From contig NZ_ANHX01000021.1 of the NCBI RefSeq assembly GCF_000316035.1, positions 90,906 to 154,905 of the forward strand: a stretch of DNA of 64,000 nt, read 5' to 3'. The stretch is from Paenibacillus sp. PAMC 26794. Its GTDB lineage: Bacteria > Bacillota > Bacilli > Paenibacillales > Paenibacillaceae. How positions within the stretch are numbered: position 1 is the first letter of the stretch; every line of letters starts with the position of its first letter. Positions 44,942-53,791 of the stretch are shown here, in pieces. Below the pieces are notes generated by a model. It searched no databases, was not told where the DNA came from, and was given only the letters and a program-made list of their open reading frames with translations. The position numbers and the translations under genes are program-made.

Positions 44942-45877
44942 TTACTTAAAAGCGTCATGTGGAAGGACAGCATGCACACCCTTCACGCCATTCACAATTT
45001 GGGTGATACGCAGGTCAATTACCGCGCTTCCAAGTGCAATCGCTTCCACTCGATCTAGTCCGTACAACTCACCCATCAGATTGAGCATCCCGTCTAATGC
45101 TTGAACGGTAGCCTCATTCAAATCTTCATGAAAACCGAAGGTAAGCCAGCCTGACGGCGTATGTGCACGAGGATTGGTCAAAATCATATCATCAATCACG
45201 TTGATCGTGATATCGACAACCTCCATTGGACATTCAATGGCCTGACAGCTGACTTCACCGTCTCCCTGCCGTGCATGACCATCACCAATCGCGAGATAAC
45301 CTCCGTCTACGGGGATAGGTAAATATAATTTACTTCCCTGCACCAGTTCCTTGCAGTCGATGTTTCCTCCACAATAGCGAGGCGGCCAAGTCGTATGAAT
45401 TCCTCCCAATTCTGGCGGCATGCCCACTACACCCATGAACGGCGCCAGAGATACAGTGAAGGACTTTCCTTTTACTTCACAGGTTCCATTCATCGTTTGG
45501 CTATCAAGTGTCCAGTTCAGCGACAGTTCTTCAACCTCTGTTAGATGTAACTTCTGGTTCTGCCAGTTCGGATATCCGCCGGCGGAAGTAAACCCGTAAG
45601 TCCCGGGTACGATCTCATTGAAAATAATCTCCAACGTCTGTCCTTGCTTCGCCTCATCGATATAGATCGGACCGATTAATGCATGACCTCCATCTTTTTC
45701 ACCTTGTCGATCAAAAGGTTTCCTGCGTTCCGCATAACTCACACCCTTGCCCCAGCCCGCATCCAGCGTCTGAAAACGAATGGAGTCACCAGATTTCACG
45801 TTCAAAATGGGAGTTACCTCATTGGTAAATGAACCAATCAGATGTTGCTGAGTTAATTCAATCGTATGAATAGTCAT
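44942..45877 (-). CDS. Acetamidase/formamidase family protein
   Basis: The 311-aa protein has the FmdA_AmdA pattern: GDSIRFQTLDAGWG near residue 30, ALIGPIYIDEAKQGQTLEI, the HTTWPPRYCGGNIDCKEL stretch, DGGYLAIGDGHARQGDGEV and VIDLRITQIVNGVKGVHA. Such enzymes hydrolyse formamide or acetamide to ammonia and acid. Start 45877 follows GGAGG. Confidence 0.92.
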   Translation of the reverse strand: MTIHTIELTQQHLIGSFTNEVTPILNVKSGDSIRFQTLDAGWGKGVSYAERRKPFDRQGEKDGGHALIGPIYIDEAKQGQTLEIIFNEIVPGTYGFTSAGGYPNWQNQKLHLTEVEELSLNWTLDSQTMNGTCEVKGKSFTVSLAPFMGVVGMPPELGGIHTTWPPRYCGGNIDCKELVQGSKLYLPIPVDGGYLAIGDGHARQGDGEVSCQAIECPMEVVDITINVIDDMILTNPRAHTPSGWLTFGFHEDLNEATVQALDGMLNLMGELYGLDRVEAIALGSAVIDLRITQIVNGVKGVHAVLPHDAFK

Positions 45878-45966
45878 CATAACCTCCACAGTTTCGGAAT
45901 TCAGCTTTTTGCTTAATTATCACGGTATCGAGTATCTTTATTTGCAATAACGATCCGCTTCCATGA

Positions 45967-46443
45967 TCATATGAACCTCTCATCCTTTCTAATAAATAAC
46001 TGATCAAGCTCTTCTCTCGTCACTGGATGTAAAATAATATCTTGTGAATTTATCATTCGTTCTACCAGATTAGAATCTTTCACTTTACGTCCCCATTTTC
46101 TTGAAAAAGACCTCCAATCACATACCATTTCTATCAGATATTTCGTAGGCATGGGCAGAGCTTCTTTTGTATTCCTATTTACAATCCAATACTCCCAATG
46201 ATGTTTGTTATGATTTTGGTGATGTAGCCATGCGTTCTTCCATCTTAGATGGGTGTCTTCATCCTTCTGTCCTGAATAAAAATGAATTGCATAGGGAATA
46301 AATTCTTGCGGAAAGAACTTAGATATATCATGAATTAAACCTTGCACATACAGACCTTCTTGCCAACATTCGATCAGCACGTTCAATTTATGCTCAACAA
46401 CATATAGAAAATACCTCCAGTATGCGGAACGAATGGTCACCAT
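45967..46443 (-). CDS. DUF5662-type HD-like protein
   Basis: The 158-aa product (from about 46443) carries EHKLNVLIECWQEG, IHDISKFFPQEFIPYAIHFY and HHQNHNKHHWEYW, rich in His and Asp in an HD-like order, as in DUF5662 proteins often found in phages and firmicutes. A metal-dependent phosphohydrolase role is plausible but unproven. The longer frame up to 46494 would overlap the kinase gene upstream; the start is uncertain. Confidence 0.75.
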   Translation of the reverse strand: MVTIRSAYWRYFLYVVEHKLNVLIECWQEGLYVQGLIHDISKFFPQEFIPYAIHFYSGQKDEDTHLRWKNAWLHHQNHNKHHWEYWIVNRNTKEALPMPTKYLIEMVCDWRSFSRKWGRKVKDSNLVERMINSQDIILHPVTREELDQLFIRKDERFI

Positions 46444-46460
46444 CTCCCATAACGTTGTGT

Positions 46461-46970
46461 TTAGAACAGTGCTGCAATAATCCTCTCCGCACATTCTTCC
46501 GGTGTGTTCATACTTGTATCAATCGAGTAGCTATAGTTGATGTGTTTAGCCATAATTTGATGCTGCTCATCCGATTGCTCTTCTCTGCGATCACCACGCT
46601 CAATGTTCCGCTGACGGCAGATGTCGAGGGGGCAATATAACTCAACGATATCCAGTGGATACCCTTCAAAAATCTGCTTGACTTTTTCATAATGCGGCGC
46701 GAGCTCTGGTCTTTCCACAAGTATGCCATCGATCAGAACATGCTTGCCATGGTCTGAAAATACTTTTGCCGTATGATACATCATTACAATCGCTTCACTC
46801 AGATACTTCCAGTAATCCGTCTGTAGATGTTTATCACCGATCGTATTTTCAAATAAATCATTAGCCACAACATAGAAAAACGGATCATCGTATGATTGCA
46901 TCGCCTCTACAATTGACGTTTTACCAGAGCTGGTTACACCGTTCAAAAATATAATTTTGCCTTTTTCCAT
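46461..46970 (-). CDS. Chloramphenicol phosphotransferase-like kinase
   Basis: The 169-aa protein has Walker A NGVTSSGKTSIVEAM, VLIDGILVERPEL and the lid CPLDICRQRNIERGDRREEQS, an arrangement typical of the CPT family. CPT from Streptomyces inactivates chloramphenicol, but most bacterial relatives have unknown substrates. It is the upstream partner of the DUF5662 gene. Confidence 0.85.
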   Translation of the reverse strand: MEKGKIIFLNGVTSSGKTSIVEAMQSYDDPFFYVVANDLFENTIGDKHLQTDYWKYLSEAIVMMYHTAKVFSDHGKHVLIDGILVERPELAPHYEKVKQIFEGYPLDIVELYCPLDICRQRNIERGDRREEQSDEQHQIMAKHINYSYSIDTSMNTPEECAERIIAALF

Positions 46971-47101
46971 GATAGTGATCTTCCTTTGCTTAAGTATAAT
47001 TTTATAAATGTAATACAGCGTGTACTAGGTACATATACCAACTCTGTTTCCACAATGTAAGTTGGTTACGTTGGACCAAATGGAGTGCTCTTACTCATTC
47101 T

Positions 47102-47827
47102 CTACATAAGTGGCCTCCGCACTTTATTTACCTTCCTTGTCAAGTAAGAACCGTTTTGGTAAATTAAACAATTCAATTGCATTCCATAGGCACATCCACC
47201 ATCAATTCCTATTTTATCTTCACCAAACCAAACATCCGCAGATCCATGAATGTCTATCGTCCTTGTATGTCCAAAGACGATCTTTTTGTGTAGATTGGTG
47301 AACGTATGATGAATAAATTTATCTTTGATATACATAAAATCATGATCTGGTTGTTTCCACCATTCTATGTAATCGGGGTTTAATCCGGCATGAACGTAAA
47401 TATGAGTTTTATCCTCGTGGAACAGAGGTAATGTACTCAAAAAATCAATATGATGACCGTAATCCATTTTTATTATCTCTCTTGCTTGGTCCAACATTTC
47501 ATCAGAAATTTCGCCGTCAATATTACAATAGCTCTGAAGTGTTTGAATACCGCCGTGTTCAATAAACTTCGCTTTAATTATAGAACTTCCCTCATTTACA
47601 AAATCAACTAACCGTTGGTCGTGATTACCTCTTAATGCAATCGCACGATGTTCATGCACTAATTTAATCACCTTATTAACGACCTCTTTGCTGTTGGGGC
47701 CTCGATCTACGTAGTCTCCAAGCAGAATTAGTTCATCATTTTGGGGAATGTAATTGATATCATGCAATAACTGATTAAATGGATCAATGCAGCCATGAAT
47801 ATCGCTAATCATTATCGTCCGTTTCAT
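47102..47827 (-). CDS. Metallophosphoesterase (PP2A-like Ser/Thr phosphatase family)
   Basis: The 241-aa protein has the PPP-type metal motifs: SDIHGCIDPF, LLGDYVDRGPNSKEV, LRGNHDQRLVDF, then VHAGLNPDYIEW and FGHTRTID. These coordinate two metals. Bacterial members act as phosphoprotein phosphatases or Ap4A hydrolases. It stands alone with its own spacer on each side. Confidence 0.92.
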   Translation of the reverse strand: MKRTIMISDIHGCIDPFNQLLHDINYIPQNDELILLGDYVDRGPNSKEVVNKVIKLVHEHRAIALRGNHDQRLVDFVNEGSSIIKAKFIEHGGIQTLQSYCNIDGEISDEMLDQAREIIKMDYGHHIDFLSTLPLFHEDKTHIYVHAGLNPDYIEWWKQPDHDFMYIKDKFIHHTFTNLHKKIVFGHTRTIDIHGSADVWFGEDKIGIDGGCAYGMQLNCLIYQNGSYLTRKVNKVRRPLM

Positions 47828-47861
47828 AGAAACTCCTTTTAGAACAGTTATAATATAAAAT

Positions 47862-48518
47862 TTATCCGTTCATTGACTTCGCAATCTTCATCACAAGATC
47901 TTCTGACATGTTTCCGCCAATGATCTCGTATTGCAGCGCCTTCCCATGCACATCCTCTTCGATCCATATCAATTGGGAAGCTTCGTTATTGAAAATATAA
48001 AATGCTTCGACGCCACGTATGGCTGCTTGTTTAACCGTAGTACCATCATGATCAGGCAATGTGATTCGGTTCTTTGTTGTCCCGAAAATGTTAAGTTTAT
48101 AACCACCGTATTCTTGATACGTAATGCTGATGCCGACAAGCCTTTTATTGGGCTTCAAGTCTCGTATCACTACATTTCTGCCTGACCTGTTACTTTCTTC
48201 AATCATTTCATCGATTTCTTGCGGAGTTAAATTATCAAATCCATAAAATACATGAATGGCATCTATATCAGAATCAATCGGAAATTTCGGCTGCCATGGA
48301 GAGTAATGTTGTTGCAATCGTTCCAAACCGTCTTCCCATGGAATGGGTGCATAATTGGTCTGTTGCGTGAATTGATTTTCTATAACATCTGCGGTGTAAA
48401 TCGCCTTCCCGTCACCAGGCTTTAAGTCAATGACGATTCGGTCAATCGCATGATCAGTGCGCAAGGATTCAATTTGAATTTTTCCAAGCACATCTCCGCT
48501 TTTGTTTTTGATATCCAT
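47862..48518 (-). CDS. DUF4367-like hypothetical protein
   Basis: The 218-aa protein has a C-terminal half like DUF4367 (TVKQAAIRGVEAFYIFNNEASQLIWIEE, YEIIGGNMSEDLVMKIAKSM). The N-terminal half is unlike any family I know. There is no membrane segment, though DUF4367 domains often sit on anchored anti-sigma proteins. Function unknown. Confidence 0.7.
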   Translation of the reverse strand: MDIKNKSGDVLGKIQIESLRTDHAIDRIVIDLKPGDGKAIYTADVIENQFTQQTNYAPIPWEDGLERLQQHYSPWQPKFPIDSDIDAIHVFYGFDNLTPQEIDEMIEESNRSGRNVVIRDLKPNKRLVGISITYQEYGGYKLNIFGTTKNRITLPDHDGTTVKQAAIRGVEAFYIFNNEASQLIWIEEDVHGKALQYEIIGGNMSEDLVMKIAKSMNG

Positions 48519-48560
48519 TGGTCTTTCACTCCTTTCCTTTCAAAAATACCTTTCTGATCT

Positions 48561-49115
48561 TCATGCTATAGAAAGCTGAGACCTACAGAAGATAAAACGA
48601 TCATGAGGACTCCAAATATGCAAATCGTCGGCAAGATATCCTCGTAACCATAACTTGTCATTTATTCGTCTAAGATAAAAACCTTTTGGAAAATCAATAT
48701 CCTCCGTAAGGGCTTTAGATGCTATGGTAATAGAGCCGGTCGGAGCTTGCTTCCCCTCTGAAAAGTTTGTGGAACATATTTCAGGCTGATCCAAATATTG
48801 CATTCTTAGATAAGGTCCTAACTCAACCGGACAACATTCCAACCCAAGATCATTTGCTCTTCGAAAGAGCTGAAAAGTCGTAGCACCATCCGAAAATCCA
48901 AGTTGTCTGACGGTCAACTCAACCGTTTGCAAGCTTTGCTTTGTACTGGAAACTATAAATCTCTCATCATTTAACAACTGTTCTCCATATTTATTCAATG
49001 AAATAGAGTATTGGTCCAGTTTCTGTATAAGCTGTGGTTTTGTTAAGCCGCCAACGTCTACTATTCTAATTTCAACTGCGCAATCAGGGTATACTTTTTC
49101 GTCTTCAACCAACAT
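48561..49115 (-). CDS. Hypothetical protein
   Basis: The 184-aa product (from 49115, behind GGGGG) has the motifs ELGPYLRMQYLDQPE and GFYLRRINDKLWLRGYLADDLHIWSPHDRFIF. I recall similar ORFs as lone hypothetical proteins in Bacillota, sometimes called helicase-associated, but cannot assign a role. There is no membrane segment. Confidence 0.65.
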   Translation of the reverse strand: MLVEDEKVYPDCAVEIRIVDVGGLTKPQLIQKLDQYSISLNKYGEQLLNDERFIVSSTKQSLQTVELTVRQLGFSDGATTFQLFRRANDLGLECCPVELGPYLRMQYLDQPEICSTNFSEGKQAPTGSITIASKALTEDIDFPKGFYLRRINDKLWLRGYLADDLHIWSPHDRFIFCRSQLSIA

Positions 49116-49240
49116 TTGTATCCCCCTAATCAAGATTACTTCTATTTGACTTTATATTTAAAACGCAGTCACTCATCTAGTTCTGAATCCGTTTACATAC
49201 AAATCCTAGGTAATCGATAGCTGCAGACTAAGGCTCCTCA

Positions 49241-49636
49241 TTAGAAATTCAATTCACAGTCATGGTGTTCCCACACATCAAATAAGTTACCGTCCAGATC
49301 TTCTAACACAAAAAACTTCCCATACTGTCCCTCATCACTAACAGCCCCTACTTTCACATTCTCTGATGTTAAGTAGTCATGTAAAGAACCAATGTCATCA
49401 GTGAAAAATGTAATGACCCATCTCTTTTTCTGATGCACTTCAAATGTCGCTCGGGTTTCATTGTCGCTTTGAATCAAGTCCAAAATTGGGCGATCACCCC
49501 TAAATAAACTCAAATATCCTTCGCGTTGGTGGCGAATGTTAAATCCAAAATGTTTTACAAACCAGGCGGCTGACATTTCTAAATCTTTCACTGGAATTAC
49601 ATTATATGCAATGCCCAGAATCCTTCCATTTCCCAT
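49241..49636 (-). CDS. VOC (glyoxalase/bleomycin-resistance) family protein
   Basis: The 131-aa protein shows VIPVKDLEMSAAWFVKHFGF, GDRPILDLIQ and FFVLEDLDGNLFDVWEHH, the usual paired beta-alpha-beta-beta-beta pattern with a terminal metal or ligand Glu/His. Members range from resistance proteins to small-molecule enzymes. Confidence 0.87.
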   Translation of the reverse strand: MGNGRILGIAYNVIPVKDLEMSAAWFVKHFGFNIRHQREGYLSLFRGDRPILDLIQSDNETRATFEVHQKKRWVITFFTDDIGSLHDYLTSENVKVGAVSDEGQYGKFFVLEDLDGNLFDVWEHHDCELNF

Positions 49637-49670
49637 TATGTTACCTCCACACTTGAGATATGTATAAGAC

Positions 49671-50197
49671 CTACCACCTCTGCGATGTTATACAAGATTT
49701 AATTTGAGCAATATGATGCTGCCCGTGCCATACAAATCTTTGAATCGCGATATCCAGTGTAATTGTACCTAACACTTCTGTTCGGAGTGTTCGTCTAAAC
49801 TGATCGGGATGTAAACCATACAACAGAGTCAGAAATCGCTTGTGCAGTATCTCCATCAGAAAATTTAATCTTCGATGGGCGTGATCCTGTAATCATGTAA
49901 AGATGCCCATAAATCCTCTCGATATGAGCTTGCCATCGGTTCATCTTCAGTTAATGCTCTCTTGAACCTGATATAAGCGTTCATGTCATTGTCCGCAAGG
50001 TGGTGCACAATTTGTGTGATTGTCCAACCCCCATCACGATAAGGAGTACAAAGTTGATCATCAATGAGATGTTCTGTAATCTCTCTTAAGGTCTTCGTAA
50101 TTCCGGGAATTTGACCAATGATGTGGATTCGGTCCTCACTAGAGAATTTAAGACTTGGCTCAAAGTGTCCTATCGGAAAGCGTACATTTCCATCCAA
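49671..50197 (-). pseudogene. YfiT/DinB-type metal-dependent hydrolase, frameshifted
   Basis: The first frame (likely TTG start 50197 behind AGAGGTGG) contains RFPIGHFEP, YRDGGWTITQIVHHLADNDMNAYIRFKRALTE and ends at TPIED. A new frame picks up at once with MEILHKRFLTLLYGL and ends with RFVWHGQHHIAQIKS, the second metal-binding His motif. Adding one base after GATT near 49865 restores a 175-aa protein, the normal YfiT length. YfiT relatives are bacillithiol S-transferases. As read, the product would lack the C-terminal His pair. Confidence 0.85.
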
Positions 50198-50281
50198 GGT
50201 TGACCACCTCTCCATTTCTCTACTATAGAACCAAATCATATCCAATATAACCCACAATGTTCCATTTGCGAAGTGTAAAAG

Positions 50282-50318
50282 CAAAAAAAAGAAGCAACCT
50301 TTGTTCTCAGGCTGCTCC
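50282..50318 (-). terminator. Terminator after the NUDIX gene
   Basis: AGCAGCCTGAGAACAAAGGTTGCT forms a stem with one mismatch and is followed by TCTTTTTTTT on the minus strand, 180 nt past the stop at 50498. The gap 50319-50497 has no gene. Confidence 0.75.
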
Positions 50319-50497
50319 TTATATTAAACTACTCTCATATCTGTATTTGGATTAGAAAACTAGCACAATTAAACCTGAGTTACGAAGGCACAGGCATATA
50401 AAAATCGCCCCTATCTTGGGTCGAATGGTGTTTGTCTAGAACATCACCAACCAAGAGAGGAGCAACTTTAAGGTGGAGTCTACCATAATGAGTGACC

Positions 50498-50899
50498 TTA
50501 TTCTGAAAATTCAATCAGAAATGGATGGCTTTGCTCATCTAATGCATTATGAATTCTTTCATAGAAGTTCCCCCAAGTTATCATTTGCCGAGCTTCTTCT
50601 AAAGTAAAGTAGCCCACCTCTTCACTTTCATCACTGGTAGTTAAAGCTCCACCAATCGGTTTTCCAGTAAATATATTGTTGCATACGCCGCGAGTTATGT
50701 TCTGATACAATCCACAAAATTTAATTAATTCAATGTCAATCCCTGTTTCCTCTTTCACTTCTCGAACTGCTGCCTGCCTAATAGTCTCTCCTTCTTCAAC
50801 ACAACCTTGAGGCATTTCCCAGCCTCTTCGACCTTTCATCAGTAAAATCTCATTATGTTCATTGAGAACGATTACACTAGCAGAAACGATAAATTTCAT
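50498..50899 (-). CDS. NUDIX hydrolase
   Basis: The 133-aa product begins MKFIVSASVIV at 50899 behind AGGAGG; earlier in-frame codons extend into a spacer. The Nudix box GCVEEGETIRQAAVREVKEETG is complete. It resembles YjhB/MutT-type enzymes. It stands directly downstream of the first recognisable array repeat remnant. Confidence 0.9.
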   Translation of the reverse strand: MKFIVSASVIVLNEHNEILLMKGRRGWEMPQGCVEEGETIRQAAVREVKEETGIDIELIKFCGLYQNITRGVCNNIFTGKPIGGALTTSDESEEVGYFTLEEARQMITWGNFYERIHNALDEQSHPFLIEFSE

Positions 50900-51038
50900 T
50901 CTAAATCCTCCTATCAAATTCATTTTTTTAACACTCACACAAATAATATACCAATATTTACTATTCTTATACATCTTATTTCTACACCTAACATAATTTT
51001 TATAGGCTCTTTTCCAGGTTTTTCTGTTTATATCTATC

Positions 51039-51068
51039 CTATATTACGTTCCCGTATTCACAACGCGA
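51039..51068 (-). repeat. Cassette-repeat remnant P (one arm only)
   Basis: CTATATTACGTTCCCGTATTCACAACG matches the left arm of the array repeat (consensus AACGTTCCTGTATTCACGA). The right arm is missing. Beside it GGACCTTAGATAG / CTATCTTAGGTCC (51071-51099) forms a hairpin overlapping the HAD gene stop. The arm lies at the left limit of the array. Confidence 0.6.
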
Positions 51069-51086
51069 GCGGACCTTAGATAGTTC

Positions 51087-51644
51087 CTATCTTAGGTCCT
51101 CTTCAATCGTTCCTTCTAGACTAATAATATAATTAACTGCTTCTTCGAAATCACTTGCAATAAAATCCGCTTCTGTGTTTAACCATTTATGTCTGTATTT
51201 ATTTAAAGCTTCATTCCCCGCTCCTGTCAAAACTAATATCTTTTTGCATCCAGCATGATGACCTGCTAAAATATCAGACCATCGATCCCCAATTACAATA
51301 CATTTACTTAAATCTAAATTGTTTTTCTTAGCAGCGTCAAGTAACATTCCTGGGTTCGGTTTACGGCACTCACATCTCTCCGTATGTTGATGCGGACATA
51401 TAAAAACATTATCAAAGCCAAATTCTAACATTTCTCTTACAAATGCTTCTTTTGTAGTTTCACCTCTTGAAATACCGGGCTGATTCGTAAATCCGTACAG
51501 TTTAATTCCAAGTGTTTTTAATTTTTCCAGAGATTTTTTAGTGTATGGAAACAATTCAAATTCCCCCGGGTAAAGGACTTCATCTGAACCACCGATCGTT
51601 CCATCACGATCAATAAAAACTGCTTCTACAGTGAATGCTCTCAT
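51087..51644 (-). CDS. HAD-IIIA phosphatase (GmhB/histidinol-phosphatase-like)
   Basis: The 185-aa protein has motif I FIDRDGTIGGSD, motif II YGFTNQPGISRGE, the zinc loop CPHQHTERCECRKP (Cys and His ligands) and motif III CIVIGDRWSDILAGHHAGCK. This order is typical of D-glycero-heptose bisphosphate phosphatases. The usual job is in heptose or sugar metabolism. It is the gene nearest the left limit of the array. Confidence 0.9.
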   Translation of the reverse strand: MRAFTVEAVFIDRDGTIGGSDEVLYPGEFELFPYTKKSLEKLKTLGIKLYGFTNQPGISRGETTKEAFVREMLEFGFDNVFICPHQHTERCECRKPNPGMLLDAAKKNNLDLSKCIVIGDRWSDILAGHHAGCKKILVLTGAGNEALNKYRHKWLNTEADFIASDFEEAVNYIISLEGTIEEDLR

Positions 51645-51701
51645 AAGTAACCTCCAATTATCGGATTTTGATCATTTATAAATATATCTTCACTAGACTT
51701 T

Positions 51702-51730
51702 CCGATAACGTTTCTGTAATCACCACTCGG
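51702..51730 (-). repeat. Cassette-repeat remnant A' (one arm)
   Basis: GATAACGTTTCTGTAATCAC is nearly identical to the left arm of repeat B (52773). No right arm follows before the complete repeat A begins at 51846. The rest of the 370-bp gap 51645-52014 shows nothing else. Confidence 0.6.
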
Positions 51731-51845
51731 AACAAACATTCGGATTATCTCTTGGAAAACATCTAAGAATTGATTCTAAATCTAGCTAAAGTTTGTCTTC
51801 GACTCACCCTTATTCCTCCCTGCTTTTAACATTAGCGATAATCTC

Positions 51846-51970
51846 ACAAAACGTTCCCGTACTCACGACGTTCAGCGTTTTTAAATATGTATGCTGAAGC
51901 GCTTCCATAAAATACACCTCCAGCAGACCATGGCTCCGTTAAGAGCCATAGCATGAATATAATGTTATAC
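51846..51970 (-). repeat. Cassette repeat A (attC-like)
   Basis: The left arm AAAACGTTCCCGTACTCACGAC and right arm GCATGAATATAATGTTATAC bracket an inner module with GAAGCGCTTCC and GGCTC...GAGCC. In gene direction it starts 44 nt after the XRE stop at 52015. The inner module is shared with repeat F. The left core is degenerate (no clear YYYAAC). Confidence 0.7.
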
Positions 51971-52014
51971 GTCGGAATCGATTCTCTGATTTGACTAACA
52001 TATTATTTTCTTCT

Positions 52015-52230
52015 TCAACTTAGTTTCGAATCCGCTATATGCTCCAATAGATCTCCAGGCTGACATCCCAATGCCGTACATAATTTATCGATTACTTCTA
52101 ACGATACATACTCATTCGTATTAAGTTTTGCCATCGTTGCCGATGAAATCCCCGTCATTTTCAATAAATCCTGCTTCTTAATCTCCCTGTCAATCAATAA
52201 TTTTTGAAATGGTTTATAACTTATCATCTG
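52015..52230 (-). CDS. Small XRE/Cro-type regulator (YozG-like)
   Basis: The 71-aa product (MISYKPFQKLL at 52230) is one helix-turn-helix domain: REIKKQDLLKMTGISSATMAKLN, then VSLEVIDKLCTALGCQPGDLLEH. It likely binds DNA as a dimer. It is followed by repeat A, and forms one cassette with the GNAT upstream. Confidence 0.88.
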   Translation of the reverse strand, partial: QMISYKPFQKLLIDREIKKQDLLKMTGISSATMAKLNTNEYVSLEVIDKLCTALGCQPGDLLEHIADSKLS

Positions 52231-52330
52231 GTATCCCTTCATATCCGAATTGAAGCTTTATATAGCGACCTTCTTAAAAACAACTTCATCTATAATCAAT
52301 TCTCATCAGATCGAGATCTTTACTTCAATG

Positions 52331-52732
52331 CTATACCATATCTGAAATAAACATGGCTTTAGTTCCTTCTTCTGGCTTAAATCCAAATATTCCATAGAAT
52401 TTTTCTGCACTATCATAGGATATAAGTACTTTTGTTTTGACATTAGAATATCGACTAAGCATTTGTTCCATCATTCTCTTTCCAATTCCTAATGATTGAT
52501 ATTCTTTGTGTACTAACATGTAATGAAAATATACTGTCATCACGCCGTCAGACAATGCATTTATCAAACCAACTAATTTGTTATCATCCCATGCAGTAAT
52601 AACCCTATGCGAGTTGTTTATTGCTTGTCTAAGATCTTCTGGGAAATCTCCTGATTTCCAGTCCACCGAATGAAACAGTTCTTGAATTGCCTGTGTATCA
52701 ATGTCTTTTATTTCTTTGAAAATGATTGTCAT
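52331..52732 (-). CDS. GNAT-family N-acetyltransferase
   Basis: The 133-aa product starts at 52732, six bases after GGAGC; a longer in-frame start at 52864 would read through repeat B and is rejected. It has MLVHKEYQSLGIGKRMMEQML as the acetyl-CoA loop and SAEKFYGIFGFKPEEGTKAMF, as in aralkylamine-type GNATs. It sits 40 nt after repeat B. Confidence 0.88.
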   Translation of the reverse strand: MTIIFKEIKDIDTQAIQELFHSVDWKSGDFPEDLRQAINNSHRVITAWDDNKLVGLINALSDGVMTVYFHYMLVHKEYQSLGIGKRMMEQMLSRYSNVKTKVLISYDSAEKFYGIFGFKPEEGTKAMFISDMV

Positions 52733-52772
52733 AATATTGCTCCTATGCTTGTTGTTTTGATTGAGAGTATTG

Positions 52773-52886
52773 GATAACGTTTCTGTAATCATGAACCCCA
52801 AAGGGGGGTGTCCGCTGAAAATCTTCTCGAAATCCATCCGCAGCCCCAGGCTCCGAAGGAGCAATGCTTGAATATTATGTTATAGG
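52773..52886 (-). repeat. Cassette repeat B (attC-like)
   Basis: Left core GGATAAC, arm GTTTCTGTAATCATGAAC; right arm GCTTGAATATTATGTTATAG. The inner part carries GGCTCCGAAGGAGC, also found in F. In gene direction it begins 32 nt after the XRE stop at 52919 and ends 40 nt before the GNAT start. Confidence 0.8.
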
Positions 52887-52918
52887 ACTGAATCGCTTCT
52901 CGAATTGACCTTCACGAT

Positions 52919-53140
52919 TTATTTTTCTCCTGGTACGTATTCAATTAAATCAGATAATTTACAATTAAATGTATCGCATAGCTTGAATAAGGTTTCCAGC
53001 TTTGTTGTTTCTATATTTGTTTCCCTATAGAGCTTATTGATCGAATTCCGGCTTAAGCCCGATTTTGTCATCAATTCTGTTATATCATCTATTCGATGTT
53101 CTGCCATGAGTTCTCGTATATTACACTTGATTATGTTCAT
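52919..53140 (-). CDS. Small XRE/Cro-type regulator
   Basis: The 73-aa protein is a lone helix-turn-helix domain (IDDITELMTKSGLSRNSINKLY, TTKLETLFKLCDTFNCKLSDLIEYVPGEK). It is distantly like the regulator at 52015. Again it stands next to a GNAT and in front of a cassette repeat, giving two adjacent XRE plus GNAT modules. Ribosome site GGGGA. Confidence 0.88.
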   Translation of the reverse strand: MNIIKCNIRELMAEHRIDDITELMTKSGLSRNSINKLYRETNIETTKLETLFKLCDTFNCKLSDLIEYVPGEK

Positions 53141-53252
53141 CTTTTCCCCTCCATAATTCTATCTTATCTTTCATATTAGCAATCATCAACAGAACCACTG
53201 ATAAGAATACGTTTAGAATTGCTCTATACTAAGCTTCCCGCAATAAATGCCT

Positions 53253-53744
53253 TTAATTTCTTGTACTAAATTCTTGTATATATTTTTTTCGATCTTGTAC
53301 ATAGTGTTCAGTGTAGTTAGTTCCTTTAAAACCTTCTATTACACTTCTCCAAAATGTCCTTGCCGGAAGATTGCTCTCCATTTGCGAAATCTTCCAATTC
53401 GCTTTGTACATCTTAAATGCTTCTATTGCTGCTTTACGACCTATGCCCGATCTTCTGTATTTCTGTAAAACCATAAAATCGTATATCACATGCGTTGGAT
53501 CTGGATCAGTATCCATATTCTCAAAAAGGACTACTATAAAACCAACGATTATACCTGCTCTTTCTATAAAAAATGGATTCCATCTTTCGTCGCCTTCCCA
53601 ATAATAATCTATGTTTACTTCAAATTTTCCGTTTCTATCTATATCTCGACCTGTATATTTACTGAAGTCATACTCGTACAATTCATATAAATTGATTAGT
53701 ATACTTTTATCTTCAGGATTTACTCGGACAAGTTTTAATTCCAT
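53253..53744 (-). CDS. GNAT-family N-acetyltransferase
   Basis: The 163-aa protein has LYELYEYDFSKYTGRDI, the loop MVLQKYRRSGIGRKAAIEAFKMY and a terminal FWRSVIEGF. It is similar to the YkkB-type GNATs that act on small molecules. It starts 47 nt after repeat C and shares a cassette with the XRE gene downstream (112-bp gap without a repeat). Confidence 0.87.
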   Translation of the reverse strand: MELKLVRVNPEDKSILINLYELYEYDFSKYTGRDIDRNGKFEVNIDYYWEGDERWNPFFIERAGIIVGFIVVLFENMDTDPDPTHVIYDFMVLQKYRRSGIGRKAAIEAFKMYKANWKISQMESNLPARTFWRSVIEGFKGTNYTEHYVQDRKKYIQEFSTRN

Positions 53745-53791
53745 GTTTGCATCTAACTCCTTTTTGTTTTTTCAATGCACTTCGCGGTTTC

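Noticed and set aside
46971..47101. tRNA or repeat in the gap before the metallophosphoesterase
   Set aside because: No cloverleaf or array-arm sequence could be drawn.
50385..50490. IS4-type transposase remnant (VDSTLKLLLSWL on the minus strand)
   Set aside because: Only about 16 codons before a stop and no inverted repeats; too short to support.
52733..52864. Longer start for the GNAT at 52331
   Set aside because: The extra codons translate repeat B; a ribosome site precedes ATG 52732.
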